NCBI GenBank assembly: GCA_944323595.1
Contig: CALUTF010000002.1
Location: forward strand, 53,447 to 117,446
Direction of reading: 5' to 3'
Source of the DNA: Candidatus Gastranaerophilales bacterium
GTDB taxonomy: Bacteria > Cyanobacteriota > Vampirovibrionia > Gastranaerophilales > Gastranaerophilaceae
DNA length: 64,000 bases
Shown here: one piece after another, positions 51,409 to 60,900 of the stretch
How positions within the stretch are numbered: the stretch's first letter is position 1
Layout of the letters: each line of letters begins with the position of its first letter
Position numbers and translations under genes: made by a program
Notes under the pieces: generated by a model
What the model was told of the DNA's origin: nothing
What the model saw: the letters and a program-made list of their open reading frames with translations, nothing else
The model's database searches: none

Positions 51409-51875
51409 TTAAGCTTTTTGCTACAGATGTTGACGGAACAATGACTGATGCATGCATGTATTATGCAGAAAACGGCATTGAATTAAAAAAATTCAATTTC
51501 AGAGACGGCATGGGATTTAAATTGCTCCGGGATGCAGGGATTAAAACTGCAATAATAACATCTGAAAATACTACTATCGTACAAAAAAGAGCAGATAAAT
51601 TAAAAGTTGATTATCTTTCAATGGGCACATGGACTAAACTTGACTTTGTTAAAAATATTTGCAAAGATTTAAATATATCTTTAGATGAGGTTGCATATAT
51701 CGGCGATGATATCAATGATATTGAATTACTGGATGCTGTAGGATGCAAGGCTTGCCCAAATGATGCAGTAGCGAAAGTAAAAAATATTAATGATATAATA
51801 ATTTTAGCCAATAAAGGCGGAGACGGAGCAGTAAGAGAATTTATAGAATTAATTCTGGAAAAGCAAAGTAAATAA
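51402..51875 (+). CDS. KdsC/KDN-9-phosphatase-like HAD phosphatase
   Basis: The 157-residue HAD protein has the cap-less C0 layout of KDO-8-P and KDN-9-P phosphatases. Seen: FATDVDGTMTDACMYY (nucleophile and acid/base Asp), FRDGMGFKLLRDAGI, IITSENT, KLDFVKNICKDL, and VAYIGDDINDIELL (metal Asp). No lipid A Kdo genes are nearby and NeuB/NeuA are, so dephosphorylation of a nonulosonate 9-phosphate is the likelier role. It overlaps the SDR by seven bases and is directly followed by the exporter gene. Confidence 0.88.
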   Translation: MVIKLFATDVDGTMTDACMYYAENGIELKKFNFRDGMGFKLLRDAGIKTAIITSENTTIVQKRADKLKVDYLSMGTWTKLDFVKNICKDLNISLDEVAYIGDDINDIELLDAVGCKACPNDAVAKVKNINDIIILANKGGDGAVREFIELILEKQSK

Positions 51876-53656
51876 ATGATGAATTCACTTATAACAAAAA
51901 TCAAACAAACACAGGCATATGTAAACTATTCGCGGATGTGGCCCTATGTGAAGCCATACTGGTTCAGAGCACTTATGGCAGTACTCATTTGTATCCCGAT
52001 TGGGTCGCTCGACGCTGTCATTGCTCTTGCGCTTAAACCTTATATGGATTTGGTCATGGTCGAAAAAACCGTAGAATCCCCATGGTATATTCCTTTCGGT
52101 ATAGTAGCTTTTACCTGTATTCAAGGTATGCTTAACTACCTTGCAACTTACCTCAACACGTGGGTCGGCGGTAAAATTACTAATGACCTCAAATTCAATC
52201 TGTTTAAAAAAATGCTTACATTTGAAACAGCTTACTTTGACAGAAAAAAATCAGGCGATATCGTATTTAGATTTAACAATGACGCAGATACAGCCTGCGC
52301 AGGGCTGCTTGATAATTTGAAAACATTTGTTTCAAGACTATTTTCATCCATTTCGCTTGTCGGGGTTCTTATATATAACTCATGGCAGCTAGCAATTATT
52401 GCAATTGTGGTTCTCGGATGCGCATTCCTGCCGCTTGCAAAAATCAGAGAAAGAATTAAAAGTGTCATGGATAAATCTGTTGCAGCCGGCTCTACTATTA
52501 TCACAGCATACAATGAAGCTTTTGCAGGCAACAAGACTATAACATCTTATAACCTTGATACTTATCAGGAAAATAAATTCAAAAATAATCTTAACAACAT
52601 ATTCAGCCTGAAAATAAAAATGATACAGAGAACAAGCTGGCTCTCACCAATGATGCACGTAATTGTATCTGTAGGTATAGGGCTTGCAATAGGCTACGGC
52701 TCACATCTTATTTTGACAAAACAGATTACAAGCGGCAACTTTGTTTCATTTATCACCGCATTAATTATGCTTTATACGCCTATAAAAAATCTGGGGAACA
52801 ACTTTAATGCCGTACAATTCTCATTTATGGCAATTGAACGTGTGTTCAACGTACTTGACGCAAAACCGGCAATAAAAGACAAACCTGAAGCAGTAGCATT
52901 AAAATGTGTACACGACAGTATAGTATTTGACCACGTTAACTTTGAATACATTAAAAACAAACCTGTTCTTAAAGATATAAATTTATCAGTAAAAGCAGGT
53001 GAAACTATTGCACTGGTCGGGAATTCCGGTGGCGGAAAATCTACAATAGTGAGCTTGATACCAAGATTCTACGATGTAAAATCAGGTGCGATTAAAATCG
53101 ACGGAATTGATATCAGAGATTATACACTTAAATCTCTTAGAGCAAATATTTCAGTAGTATTTCAGGATAACTTCTTATTTTCTGGAACAATAAAGGAGAA
53201 TATACTTTTAGGCAAACAGAATGCTACTGATGCGGAAATAAAGAAAGCCCTTGAAATGGCATATCTTGATGAATTTGTAAAAACACTCAAAGACGGTATA
53301 AATACCTATATCGGAGAACGTGGGATTTTACTTTCAGGCGGACAAAAACAGCGTGTAGCAATTGCACGTGCATTTATCAAAAATGCGCCGATAGTAATTC
53401 TTGACGAAGCCACAAGTGCCCTTGATAACAAATCAGAAGCTATCGTACAAAAAGCAATTGATAACCTGATGAAAGATAAAACTGTATTTGTAATAGCACA
53501 CAGATTATCTACCGTACAGAATGCACACAGAATAGCCGTAATAAATGAGGGTAAACTGGCAGAATTAGGCTCTCATGATGAATTAATGCAAATCGAAAAC
53601 GGCTTATACAAAAACCTTTATAACATGCAGTTTAAGAAACAAGAGGTTGCGGTGTA

Positions 53657-53657
<1 letters not shown>
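51876..53657 (+). CDS. MsbA-like ABC exporter (fused membrane and ATPase domains)
   Basis: The 593-residue half-transporter has six N-terminal membrane helices (about 30-320) and an ATPase domain. The ATPase has Walker A LVGNSGGGKST, Q-loop VFQDNFLFSGTI, signature LLSGGQKQR, Walker B IVILDEATSALD and H-loop IAHRLST. This is the type 1 exporter family of MsbA, which flips lipid A or lipid-linked glycans. In this locus it may flip a glycolipid or oligosaccharide. Its start touches the phosphatase stop. Its own stop TAA shares a base with the ATG of the GCAA-repeat leader ORF (TAATG). Confidence 0.93.
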
Positions 53658-53827
<170 letters not shown>

Positions 53828-53870
53828 TACAAGGATTTTTTGTGCTGGAAAAATTATAGGGAGAAAAATA

Positions 53871-55502
53871 ATGAAAAAAGATAAAATAGTTGTAACCGGA
53901 ATTTATACAAACAGTTATAAAGATGTTGTTAATTTACAGATACACAGTTGTAAAGATGATTATAAATTTGATTATAGATATATAACAGATGAAGAATGGC
54001 AAAGTGCAAAAACATCAAAAGATTTTGCTTTCTGGGGCGGCAACATTATCAAAACTCAGCTGGTAATAGATAAAATCAAGGAAAACTTTGGCAGCATAAT
54101 ACTTGTGTGCGATGCAGATTTGGTATTTTTAAAATCTACTGAAAAACAAATAAGGAAAGAATTAAAACATTTTGATACATTATTTTTACAGGAAAGATTT
54201 GATAAAAAACATCAATACGAAAAAGCAAAAGCCAATATAAATATAGGTTTTGTAGCAATAAAATGCAACGAAAAGAATTTAAATTTTTGGGAAGAAGTAC
54301 AAGCAAAAACACAGCAAACACACGGATGGGATCAGGAAATAGCCAATGAAATATTACTTGACAAGAACTATAACTTAAAATGGAAACATTTTTCTCAAAA
54401 ATTCGCAAACGGCAACGACATTACCATAAAAAATATCAAAAAAGTTTTTATTGGAACATCATGCGGAACTATTGCGACAAGAAATAAATTGACTAAAGTT
54501 GAATATTTGCAAAGATTAATAAAATATTCACACAGTAAGAACAATGAATGGTTTGATGAGAATACATTATCAACCAAGAAAAACAAACCTTTTGAATACA
54601 TATTTTCATTAAAAAATTCACCTGATAAAAAACATAAAATAGTCAGAGTACTTGGGGTAAAATTAAAATTTAAATTAAAAAATAAGAATTCCGATTCAGA
54701 AGAAAACACAAACTTAAAATTATACTATTTACAAAAGACCAATATTCTAGCTGCGCATATTCATCCCAAAACTTTTGGTGAATACAGAAATATACACAAT
54801 GGGAAAAAAGTAGCCATTATAGGTTGCGGACCTACACTCAAAAATTATTATCAGCTAAAAGATACTATACAGATAGGTGTTAATCGTTCATTTTTAAACC
54901 AGAATATAAAATTAGACTATTTATTCATTCAAGATAGACTAGAGCATGATATGGATGCTGCAAATGAGTATTTACCGTATAGCTGTAAAAAGTTTTATGG
55001 AATAATACCAGAATTAAGATTTTCAAAATTAAAAAAAGATATACTGCAAATATCAAACCAAGATATTTGTAACGCTAATGCTAATATCTATATTATTGAA
55101 GATAAAGTTAGAAATAATTGGGCAAATAATTTAGAAATAGAACCAGTCGGAGATTGGTGCGGAAGTGTATTTTCAGCACTTCAATTCGCATTATACACGA
55201 ATCCAACTCATATATATATTGTTGGCTGTGATTGCACATCAAATGGGCACTTTTATGCTGAAAAAACTAGCATATTTAAAAATAAAAATCTTGATTTAAC
55301 ATATCAGAAAAAAACTTGGCTTTTGTTAAAAAACATCATATCAAATTTATATCCAAAAACAGAAATAATATCTGTCAATCCTGTTGGGTTAAAAGGATTA
55401 TTTAAGGATGTCTATACGCAAAGTTATGTTGATGAACATCCGGAACTTCTTAACGAAAATATTGAAATTCTAAAACAGGAAAATATTGCAGCAATAAAAT
55501 AA
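53871..55502 (+). CDS. Glycosyltransferase fused to DUF115/GT42-like domain
   Basis: The start is placed at the ATG after GGGAG; upstream in-frame ATGs at 53796 overlap the terminator. The product has 543 residues. The N-terminal half is a nucleotide-sugar transferase of GT77-like type (VVTGIYTNSYKDVVNLQIHS, ILVCDADLVFLK with DxD, INIGFVAIKC, GWDQEI). The basic junction motif HKIVRVLGVKLKFKLK follows. The C-terminal half has KKVAIIGCGPTLKNYYQL, IGVNRSF, and GDWCGSVFSALQFAL...IYIVGCD, the pattern of DUF115 and GT42 sialyltransferase-like folds. It is the first gene after the GCAA/terminator element and would be the one switched. Confidence 0.78.
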   Translation: MKKDKIVVTGIYTNSYKDVVNLQIHSCKDDYKFDYRYITDEEWQSAKTSKDFAFWGGNIIKTQLVIDKIKENFGSIILVCDADLVFLKSTEKQIRKELKHFDTLFLQERFDKKHQYEKAKANINIGFVAIKCNEKNLNFWEEVQAKTQQTHGWDQEIANEILLDKNYNLKWKHFSQKFANGNDITIKNIKKVFIGTSCGTIATRNKLTKVEYLQRLIKYSHSKNNEWFDENTLSTKKNKPFEYIFSLKNSPDKKHKIVRVLGVKLKFKLKNKNSDSEENTNLKLYYLQKTNILAAHIHPKTFGEYRNIHNGKKVAIIGCGPTLKNYYQLKDTIQIGVNRSFLNQNIKLDYLFIQDRLEHDMDAANEYLPYSCKKFYGIIPELRFSKLKKDILQISNQDICNANANIYIIEDKVRNNWANNLEIEPVGDWCGSVFSALQFALYTNPTHIYIVGCDCTSNGHFYAEKTSIFKNKNLDLTYQKKTWLLLKNIISNLYPKTEIISVNPVGLKGLFKDVYTQSYVDEHPELLNENIEILKQENIAAIK

Positions 55503-55513
55503 GCGGAGGAACT

Positions 55514-56620
55514 ATGAAAAAAAATTATAAAAGAATAATATTTTATGCATATAGAGATGACAGAGGTCCTTTAGGAGGACCGGGCGGTGTATTGTATCTA
55601 CAAAACAGAATTCTTGGCAGTCAATTTCAGGGCATTCCTTTGAAATACAGATTTAGAAGTAAAAAGAAACTATTCAGACAACGCATAAAAAGCTTTTATA
55701 AAGGTGCAATACTACAAATTTTTGCAAATGAATTGTTTAAATCAAATACATATTATATTTGCAACGATATAGGAACAGCGTTTGCACTGGCTATACTTAA
55801 ACGGGATTACTCACTAATTTACCACCAGCAAGGTCCAATTATTGAAGAATTAACAAACTTTGGTTTAAATTTCAAATTACTAAGAAAACCAGCACTCCGC
55901 ATTATTGAAAAAATTGCTTTTAAAAACGCAAAATCTGTTCACTTTCCATCAAAGGGAGCAGAAGAAATGTATTTTAACAGCAAATTCCGTACCTGCAATA
56001 GAAACGAAGTCAAAGTTGGAAAAGTTCTCCATAACACCATTGATATAAAACAATACCCTGCATTAATAGAAAAAGATACTGGCAAACTCACTTTTCTCTC
56101 TGTCGGTACACTAACAACAGCAAAAGGACAGGATTTAGCACTGGATTTTATGGATGAATTAATGAAAAGGACTAATAAATCAATAAGACACATAGTTGTA
56201 GGAGTTGGACCTTTAAGAAATATCGTCGTACAAAAAGGGACAGAACTACAAAATAAATATCCTAATTATGAATTCATCTACCGCGACAGACTGCCGCACA
56301 ATGAAATAATGAGATTAAATGAAATTTCAGACATCTATCTTATGATGCACAGAATTTCAATATTTGATTTAGCAACACTTGAGGCTATGAGTAAATCAAG
56401 CGCAATCATTTTGTCACAGGTTGGCGGCAACATTGATTTTAATGTTGAAAATAATGTAATACTTGTTAATCCTGAAAATTACAAGCCTGCAGTAGAGCAG
56501 CTGCTCAATGCTGATATTGAAGAGCTCAAAGCTAAAAATTTTGAAGTTTTTGAAAAATACTTTTCAAGAAATGCGTTCAAAGAAAATTATACCGACTTGC
56601 TCGAAAATATAGTAAAATAA
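55514..56620 (+). CDS. Glycosyltransferase family 4
   Basis: The 368-residue GT-B enzyme has an N-terminal GPLGGPGGVLYLQNRIL acceptor loop. The C-terminal donor half has FLSVGTLTTAKGQDLAL, HIVVGVGPLRNIV, FIYRDRLPHNEIMRLNEISDI, and IFDLATLEAMSKSSAII (the E-x7-E-like site), GGNIDF. GCGGAGG precedes the ATG. It lies 11 bases after the fused transferase, so it would be under the same GCAA-linked control. The probable location is the inner face of the inner membrane. Confidence 0.88.
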   Translation: MKKNYKRIIFYAYRDDRGPLGGPGGVLYLQNRILGSQFQGIPLKYRFRSKKKLFRQRIKSFYKGAILQIFANELFKSNTYYICNDIGTAFALAILKRDYSLIYHQQGPIIEELTNFGLNFKLLRKPALRIIEKIAFKNAKSVHFPSKGAEEMYFNSKFRTCNRNEVKVGKVLHNTIDIKQYPALIEKDTGKLTFLSVGTLTTAKGQDLALDFMDELMKRTNKSIRHIVVGVGPLRNIVVQKGTELQNKYPNYEFIYRDRLPHNEIMRLNEISDIYLMMHRISIFDLATLEAMSKSSAIILSQVGGNIDFNVENNVILVNPENYKPAVEQLLNADIEELKAKNFEVFEKYFSRNAFKENYTDLLENIVK

Positions 56621-56628
56621 AATATCTA

Positions 56629-56657
56629 TTGACTTTGTAAGAGAAAATAGGTAAGAT
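56629..56657 (+). promoter_or_regulatory. Promoter TTGACT-17-TAAGAT
   Basis: Good -35 and -10 with 17-base spacing, 30 bases before the ATG at 56688. An inverted repeat GTTAG-CCAAAA-CTAAC at 56661-56676 overlaps the expected start of transcription and could be an operator. Confidence 0.65.
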
Positions 56658-56687
56658 AAAGTTAGCCAAAACTAACAAAGGTATATT

Positions 56688-57155
56688 ATGCTAATCAAAC
56701 CAGTTATGTGTTACTCAGCACAGAGAAGAAATTTATATGCAGTACAAAATAGACCGGTAACTTTTTCATCAGGGTGTAATAATGAAAATTGTCTGAAAAC
56801 ACAAATTTCAGATTTACGGGTATTTAATCACCATATTTATGAATACAAAAAGGGGCTTCGCAGGTTGATTCTGACCACAGAAAAGGGTGAGTATCAGGAT
56901 ACAATTGAAAAAAGACTTAATCACGAAAAAATTCCATATCTGATTAATCCCGTGGGCAACGGTAAAATTAACGTATTTTTTGGCGATGAACGCTGCGTTA
57001 AAGTAGCTGCAACACTGAATCCTAAACTTAATCTGCTTTCTCCTGAACAAGACTTTATTCTTGGAATAATGCTTGGATATGACAGGGTTATGCAATGTGA
57101 AAGGTATCTCAAATTCAAAGATAAAGAACTTAACCGCACCGGTACAATGATTTAA
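56688..57155 (+). CDS. DUF2023-like protein
   Basis: The 155-residue protein has an N-terminal lineage-type head (RPVTFSSGCNN near residue 24). A domain follows that I match from memory to DUF2023: LRVFNHHIYEYKKGLRRLIL, KIPYLINPVGNGKINVFFGD, and LSPEQDFILGIMLGYDRVMQ. The function of that family is unknown; relatives often lie near flavodoxin genes, and none is seen here. It has its own promoter. It is convergent with the next gene with nine bases between. Confidence 0.7.
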   Translation: MLIKPVMCYSAQRRNLYAVQNRPVTFSSGCNNENCLKTQISDLRVFNHHIYEYKKGLRRLILTTEKGEYQDTIEKRLNHEKIPYLINPVGNGKINVFFGDERCVKVAATLNPKLNLLSPEQDFILGIMLGYDRVMQCERYLKFKDKELNRTGTMI

Positions 57156-57163
57156 TACAAAAA

Positions 57164-58153
57164 TTATTTTGAAAGAATATTGTCTAAATAATCACTTGTT
57201 AACTTAAGTCTGAGTTTTTGTTCTGGTACCATCTTACGCATAATCTTCAATGTATTGATAACACCGCCTGAAGAAACTTTTAAATTGCATAAATCTTCAA
57301 TAACATTATTCCACATAATTTTATCAGCCGGACAGGTGCCTAAATCAAGATTACATTTCATACCCGCAAGTATAATTTTCTTTAAAAGCTGCCGTCTTGC
57401 AGGCACTGCTTCCTCACTGTAACCTGCAAATGTTTCGATGTTCATTTTTTCTAAAAATACACTCAGCATTTCAGCAATAGAATTAGGATTTTTTATACAA
57501 GTTGGTACAATTTCATCGGTAATCCTCAATGTATTGCCAACAAGCACAAAATTATTAGGATTCTTGAAATCAAAAGTATAATTATTAAAACCTCTTCCCA
57601 TCTTATTCAGAGTATCAAAATCTTTTGCAATTGCATCAAACGCTCTTTGCGGAACAGCTGCAAATTTAGGCAGGTAAATATTTTCATAATACGCCTGAGC
57701 ATCATCCGGTAAAAGGGAGGCTAACATGTTTTGCGGGACACCGGCTTGAGTATGTCTTCCACAGGAGGAAACATTTTTCAGAATCTTAGCATGAGTAAAA
57801 TTTGCGACAGGCTCACCGTAATAAGTTTTTAAAGCTCCAAATTTTTTCTTTGGTATATTTTCAAAATAGAATAAATCAGCTCTTAAATTGGGCAGCTTAA
57901 CCGCATACTTGTCATCAATTTTATAAACTCTGCCATGAAACCCAGCACCCAAAAGTCTTTGACTACCAAAAAGCTTTGAAACTAAATCATTAAACGCATT
58001 ACTAAGATTAAGAGCATCTTTTTTGCAAACGCGACGCTTGATAAGGACTTCGTCAAGTTGTTTGGAAAATACACATTTATGCCCGAATGAGGGATATTGT
58101 TTTTTGTTTTGACTAATTACACTGTTACAACTTAAATGACTCTGAATTTTCAT
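57164..58153 (-). CDS. Protein-kinase-like protein with altered catalytic loop
   Basis: The start is set at the ATG giving MKIQSHLSCNSV; an in-frame TTG lies 18 bases earlier and no SD is visible for either. The product has 329 residues. After the recurring head (QYPSFGHKC) comes a glycine-rich loop and lysine strand, LLGAGFHGRVYKIDDKYAVKLPN, that looks like a protein kinase N-lobe. Later YTFDFKNPNNFVLVGNTLRITDEIV resembles the catalytic loop to DFG stretch, but HRD and DFG are replaced (FDFKNPNN, TDE). It may be a kinase of effector type or a pseudokinase. Confidence 0.65.
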   Translation of the reverse strand: MKIQSHLSCNSVISQNKKQYPSFGHKCVFSKQLDEVLIKRRVCKKDALNLSNAFNDLVSKLFGSQRLLGAGFHGRVYKIDDKYAVKLPNLRADLFYFENIPKKKFGALKTYYGEPVANFTHAKILKNVSSCGRHTQAGVPQNMLASLLPDDAQAYYENIYLPKFAAVPQRAFDAIAKDFDTLNKMGRGFNNYTFDFKNPNNFVLVGNTLRITDEIVPTCIKNPNSIAEMLSVFLEKMNIETFAGYSEEAVPARRQLLKKIILAGMKCNLDLGTCPADKIMWNNVIEDLCNLKVSSGGVINTLKIMRKMVPEQKLRLKLTSDYLDNILSK

Positions 58154-58221
58154 ACTAGCAACAAAACACAAAAATATAAATTTTTGCCACGTAACAAAAT
58201 ATTACATAAATTTATATTTTA

Positions 58222-58250
58222 TTGACTATTTAAATAGTGGGTAATATTAT
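58222..58250 (+). promoter_or_regulatory. Promoter TTGACT-17-TATTAT
   Basis: Consensus-like -35 and -10 with 17 bases between, 30 bases before the creD start. A CAGGAG ribosome site lies in between. Confidence 0.7.
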
Positions 58251-58279
58251 AAACTTGTTAATGGTCCAGGAGTTTTTAT

Positions 58280-59551
58280 ATGTCTGCAAATCCAAATGAA
58301 TTGAGTATAAAAATAAATGAAAATTCAAAAATGAAAAAATTTTTCATACTGCTTTTAATGTTACTACTTCTGCTAATTCCGATAGGGTTCTGGTTTGGAA
58401 TAATTAAAGACAGGGAATCTTATAAACATGATGCAATAAAAGATGTTGCATCAGCCTGGGGTGATGTACAAGTCTTTAGCTGCCCAACAATGTCATTTGA
58501 ACGCAAGAAAGACAAAACCACTGAAACAGTGTATTTAACGCTTAATGACTACAATGTTGATATAAATATAATAACAGAAGTTCGTAAAAAAGGAATTTTT
58601 ACAGTACCGGTATACACGGCGGAAGTAAAATTAAAAGGAGATTTCACTAACACATACGGCAACCTTTCAGATAAAGAGATTACAACCTCAATTCAAGTTG
58701 GCGACTCAATAGGTTTTATTGAAGAACCAAAATTCAAAATAAACGATAGACCGGAAAAGCTAACGCAAGATACAAAATACATATCCAAATTAGGGAATAC
58801 AGGTAAAAACATTCCATTTGAAATAAGCTACAAAATTAGAGGTTTGAATGAACTTTTTGTAAATCTTGGCGGTCAGATAAACAATATAAAAATAAAAGGC
58901 AACTGGGCAGATCCCAGTTTTACAGGGAATTTTTTACCATCTAAACGTGAAATCACAAAAGATAGATTTAATGCGGAATGGCGGGTTCCAAAAGTTGCAA
59001 CGACAAATGTTGCAACTGTAAATCCTGCTCCGGTTGCAAAATATAACTATGAGGATATTGACAGGAACGCAAAAGTCGGAGTCTCACTTTTAATGCCTGT
59101 AGACAATTACAGAATGGCTACAAGAGCATTAAAATATTCATTTTTATTTATCACTTTGACATTCTTAAGCTATTTTATATATGAAATAACAGACAAAAGT
59201 AAAAAACGCATCCATCCGCTGCAATACCTGCTTTTAGGCGGTTCAATGCTTATATTTTATCTACTTTTGGTTTCAATATCTGAATTTGCACCATTTATTG
59301 CGGCTTATATAATTGCATCCTTTATGACAATTTCATTAATAAGTACCTACACATATTACGTTATTACAAAACAAAAAAACAAGAAATTTTCAATATTAAT
59401 TACCGTATTACTTGTGATATTATACACATTCTTATATATATTACTAATGCTGCAGGATTTAGCACTATTAATTGGAAGTTTAGGACTATTCCTGATATTA
59501 GCACTTATAATGTATGCAACCAGAAATGTAGACTGGTATAACGAGAGTTAA
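58280..59551 (+). CDS. creD: CreD-family inner membrane protein
   Basis: The 423-residue protein has a single N-terminal membrane segment (FFILLLMLLLLLIPIGFWFG). A long periplasmic beta-rich part includes ASAWGDVQVFSCPTMSF, and LNELFVNLGGQINNIKIKGNWADPSFTG (CreD has L..L..N...I..WP.PSF.G). Five or so C-terminal membrane segments begin at VDNYRMATRALKYSFLFITL, a diagnostic stretch of CreD (V..Y....RA.KY..LFI.LTF). Escherichia CreD is induced by CreBC and linked to envelope stress and colicin tolerance. No creBC lies nearby. Confidence 0.88.
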   Translation: MSANPNELSIKINENSKMKKFFILLLMLLLLLIPIGFWFGIIKDRESYKHDAIKDVASAWGDVQVFSCPTMSFERKKDKTTETVYLTLNDYNVDINIITEVRKKGIFTVPVYTAEVKLKGDFTNTYGNLSDKEITTSIQVGDSIGFIEEPKFKINDRPEKLTQDTKYISKLGNTGKNIPFEISYKIRGLNELFVNLGGQINNIKIKGNWADPSFTGNFLPSKREITKDRFNAEWRVPKVATTNVATVNPAPVAKYNYEDIDRNAKVGVSLLMPVDNYRMATRALKYSFLFITLTFLSYFIYEITDKSKKRIHPLQYLLLGGSMLIFYLLLVSISEFAPFIAAYIIASFMTISLISTYTYYVITKQKNKKFSILITVLLVILYTFLYILLMLQDLALLIGSLGLFLILALIMYATRNVDWYNES

Positions 59552-59566
59552 CAAAAAGGAGGGTAT

Positions 59567-59899
59567 ATGAATATTAACAAAGTAAGCACGATTAAATTTG
59601 GAAATTATCCGCAAAACAATCAGCAGCAAAGCAGTAAACCAAAATTTGAGTCAATGAACGAGTCTGACAAATTAAATGTTATCTATGGCCTGCTGAAAGA
59701 TATAAGGATTAATCAGGAATATAATGCGGAGGTAGTAACTGCAAATCAGGCAAATAACCATACTGCAAACAAATGGGCTTTTCAAATTTTAACAGATAAG
59801 AGCATAACAACAGATAAACAACACGAATTGATAGCCGATGCATTTGAACGCAACTCTATCGGGCAGCTACCAGGCAGACAGGTAGATCAAATAGTATAA
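59567..59899 (+). CDS. Small unknown protein with N-terminal KFGN head
   Basis: The 110-residue protein starts after GGAGGG and begins MNINKVSTIKFGNYPQNN, one of the recurring heads. The rest is hydrophilic and helical (ESMNESDKLNVIYGLLKDIR, then DKQHELIADAFERNSIGQLP). No membrane segment, cysteine or known domain. It lies 15 bases after creD, so probably in one transcript with it, ending at the terminator at 59909. Confidence 0.65.
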   Translation: MNINKVSTIKFGNYPQNNQQQSSKPKFESMNESDKLNVIYGLLKDIRINQEYNAEVVTANQANNHTANKWAFQILTDKSITTDKQHELIADAFERNSIGQLPGRQVDQIV

Positions 59900-59908
59900 T
59901 AACAAAAT

Positions 59909-59936
59909 AAAATGCCGGGAAAAATCCCGGCATTTT
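59909..59936. terminator. Intrinsic terminator
   Basis: AAAATGCCGGGA and TCCCGGCATTTT form a perfect 12-bp stem with AAAA loop. It ends the creD unit. The T-run is short. Confidence 0.85.
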
Positions 59937-60017
59937 ATAAATATACACAAAGTTACATATACAAGGAAATGGAATAACAATTTCAATACCTGCAAAAGAT
60001 AACTGAATAAAAAACAT

Positions 60018-60068
60018 ACTGCAACTCACTCTGCCGAGCAAAATGATTGAGTATCATTTTGCGAAAGG
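60018..60068. repeat. Dispersed repeat, copy 1, with hairpin
   Basis: The core TGCAACTCACTCTGCCGAGC is shared with copies at 60901 and 61001 (one difference). It is followed by a hairpin GCAAAATGAT-TGAGT-ATCATTTTGC. The stem sequence differs from copy 2 but pairing is kept, which points to a selected structure. The three copies bracket the zeta-like kinase pair. Confidence 0.7.
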
Positions 60069-60118
60069 TATGCAAAGGAACAAATGATTTGAAAATTTTT
60101 AACAGTAAGTTTGAATAT

Positions 60119-60283
60119 TTACGAAAAACTATATTTCGTTGTTAGTTCACCATTTGGCAACTCAAAAATTATCTTTCCGTTTATGCAATACACATTTGGA
60201 ATACCATTTTTACGGTTATTTTCCTGTGCTTTTTTTATTGCTCTGTTTCCGAGTTTTAAAAGTTTTTCAGATAATTTTGTCAT
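60119..60283 (-). CDS. Small partner protein of the zeta-like kinase (possible antitoxin)
   Basis: The 54-residue protein starts at TAATG, sharing a base with the kinase stop, so translation is coupled. It begins MTKLSEKLLKLGNRAIKKAQ, a basic helix, and ends with a beta-like part, VYCINGKIIFELPNGEL. Small proteins of this type sit beside COG4185-type kinases. An antitoxin role is plausible, though here it follows the kinase gene. No known antitoxin fold is recognised. Confidence 0.65.
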   Translation of the reverse strand: MTKLSEKLLKLGNRAIKKAQENNRKNGIPNVYCINGKIIFELPNGELTTKYSFS

Positions 60284-60852
60284 TATTCAAAATCCTTTAT
60301 AAATTCATTGTACAAATTTTCACTAAAAATTTCGACCTCGTTATTGGCGTATTGAGCGACTAAAATATACTCTGATGTCCCGTTATAAAATAGATTCCAT
60401 TCATCAACCAAATCCTTGTAAATATTCCAAAAATTTCCTTTACTACGATAATAACGTCTTATAATATCATTTTTAGGAATATCATGTCCGCCATTTAATA
60501 CCCGTATTTTTATTCTGTTTTCACATAAAGTCGGATTATCAAGATAAGAATAGATTAAAACAACGAAATATCCTAAATATTTAGCTTTTTGAATAGTTTT
60601 TATATGATTCTTACCGGATAAAGTCGTTTCTATTGCAAAAGATTTCCCGCCATTTAGTAGATCTTCAAGTCTTTTTAAGACAATTTTACCGGCTTTAATT
60701 TTTACACTTTCAATATTTTCAGGGCAAATTTCTTTTGCAACTTCATCCGCATTTAGAAAATCTAAATTTTCCGATGGTAAAAGCTCACTTGCTAATGTAC
60801 TTTTACCGCTGCCGTTTGCCCCTGCTATTATATATAAAATTTTATCTTGCAT
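60283..60852 (-). CDS. Zeta-toxin-like P-loop kinase (COG4185 type)
   Basis: The 189-residue protein has the P-loop IIAGANGSGKSTLASELL. It also has LNADEVAKEI (the zeta acidic DE pair), FAIETTLSGKNH, and IRVLNGGHDIPKNDIIRRYYRS with the basic lid residues. Zeta toxins phosphorylate UDP-N-acetyl sugars and block wall synthesis. COG4185 members share the fold, with less certain activity. No SD is seen; a TAAGAT lies nine bases before the ATG. It pairs with the 54-residue gene after it. Confidence 0.82.
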   Translation of the reverse strand: MQDKILYIIAGANGSGKSTLASELLPSENLDFLNADEVAKEICPENIESVKIKAGKIVLKRLEDLLNGGKSFAIETTLSGKNHIKTIQKAKYLGYFVVLIYSYLDNPTLCENRIKIRVLNGGHDIPKNDIIRRYYRSKGNFWNIYKDLVDEWNLFYNGTSEYILVAQYANNEVEIFSENLYNEFIKDFE

Positions 60853-60900
60853 ACTATTTGTATCTTAACATAAATAAAAAAAATATATAATACAAAAAAT

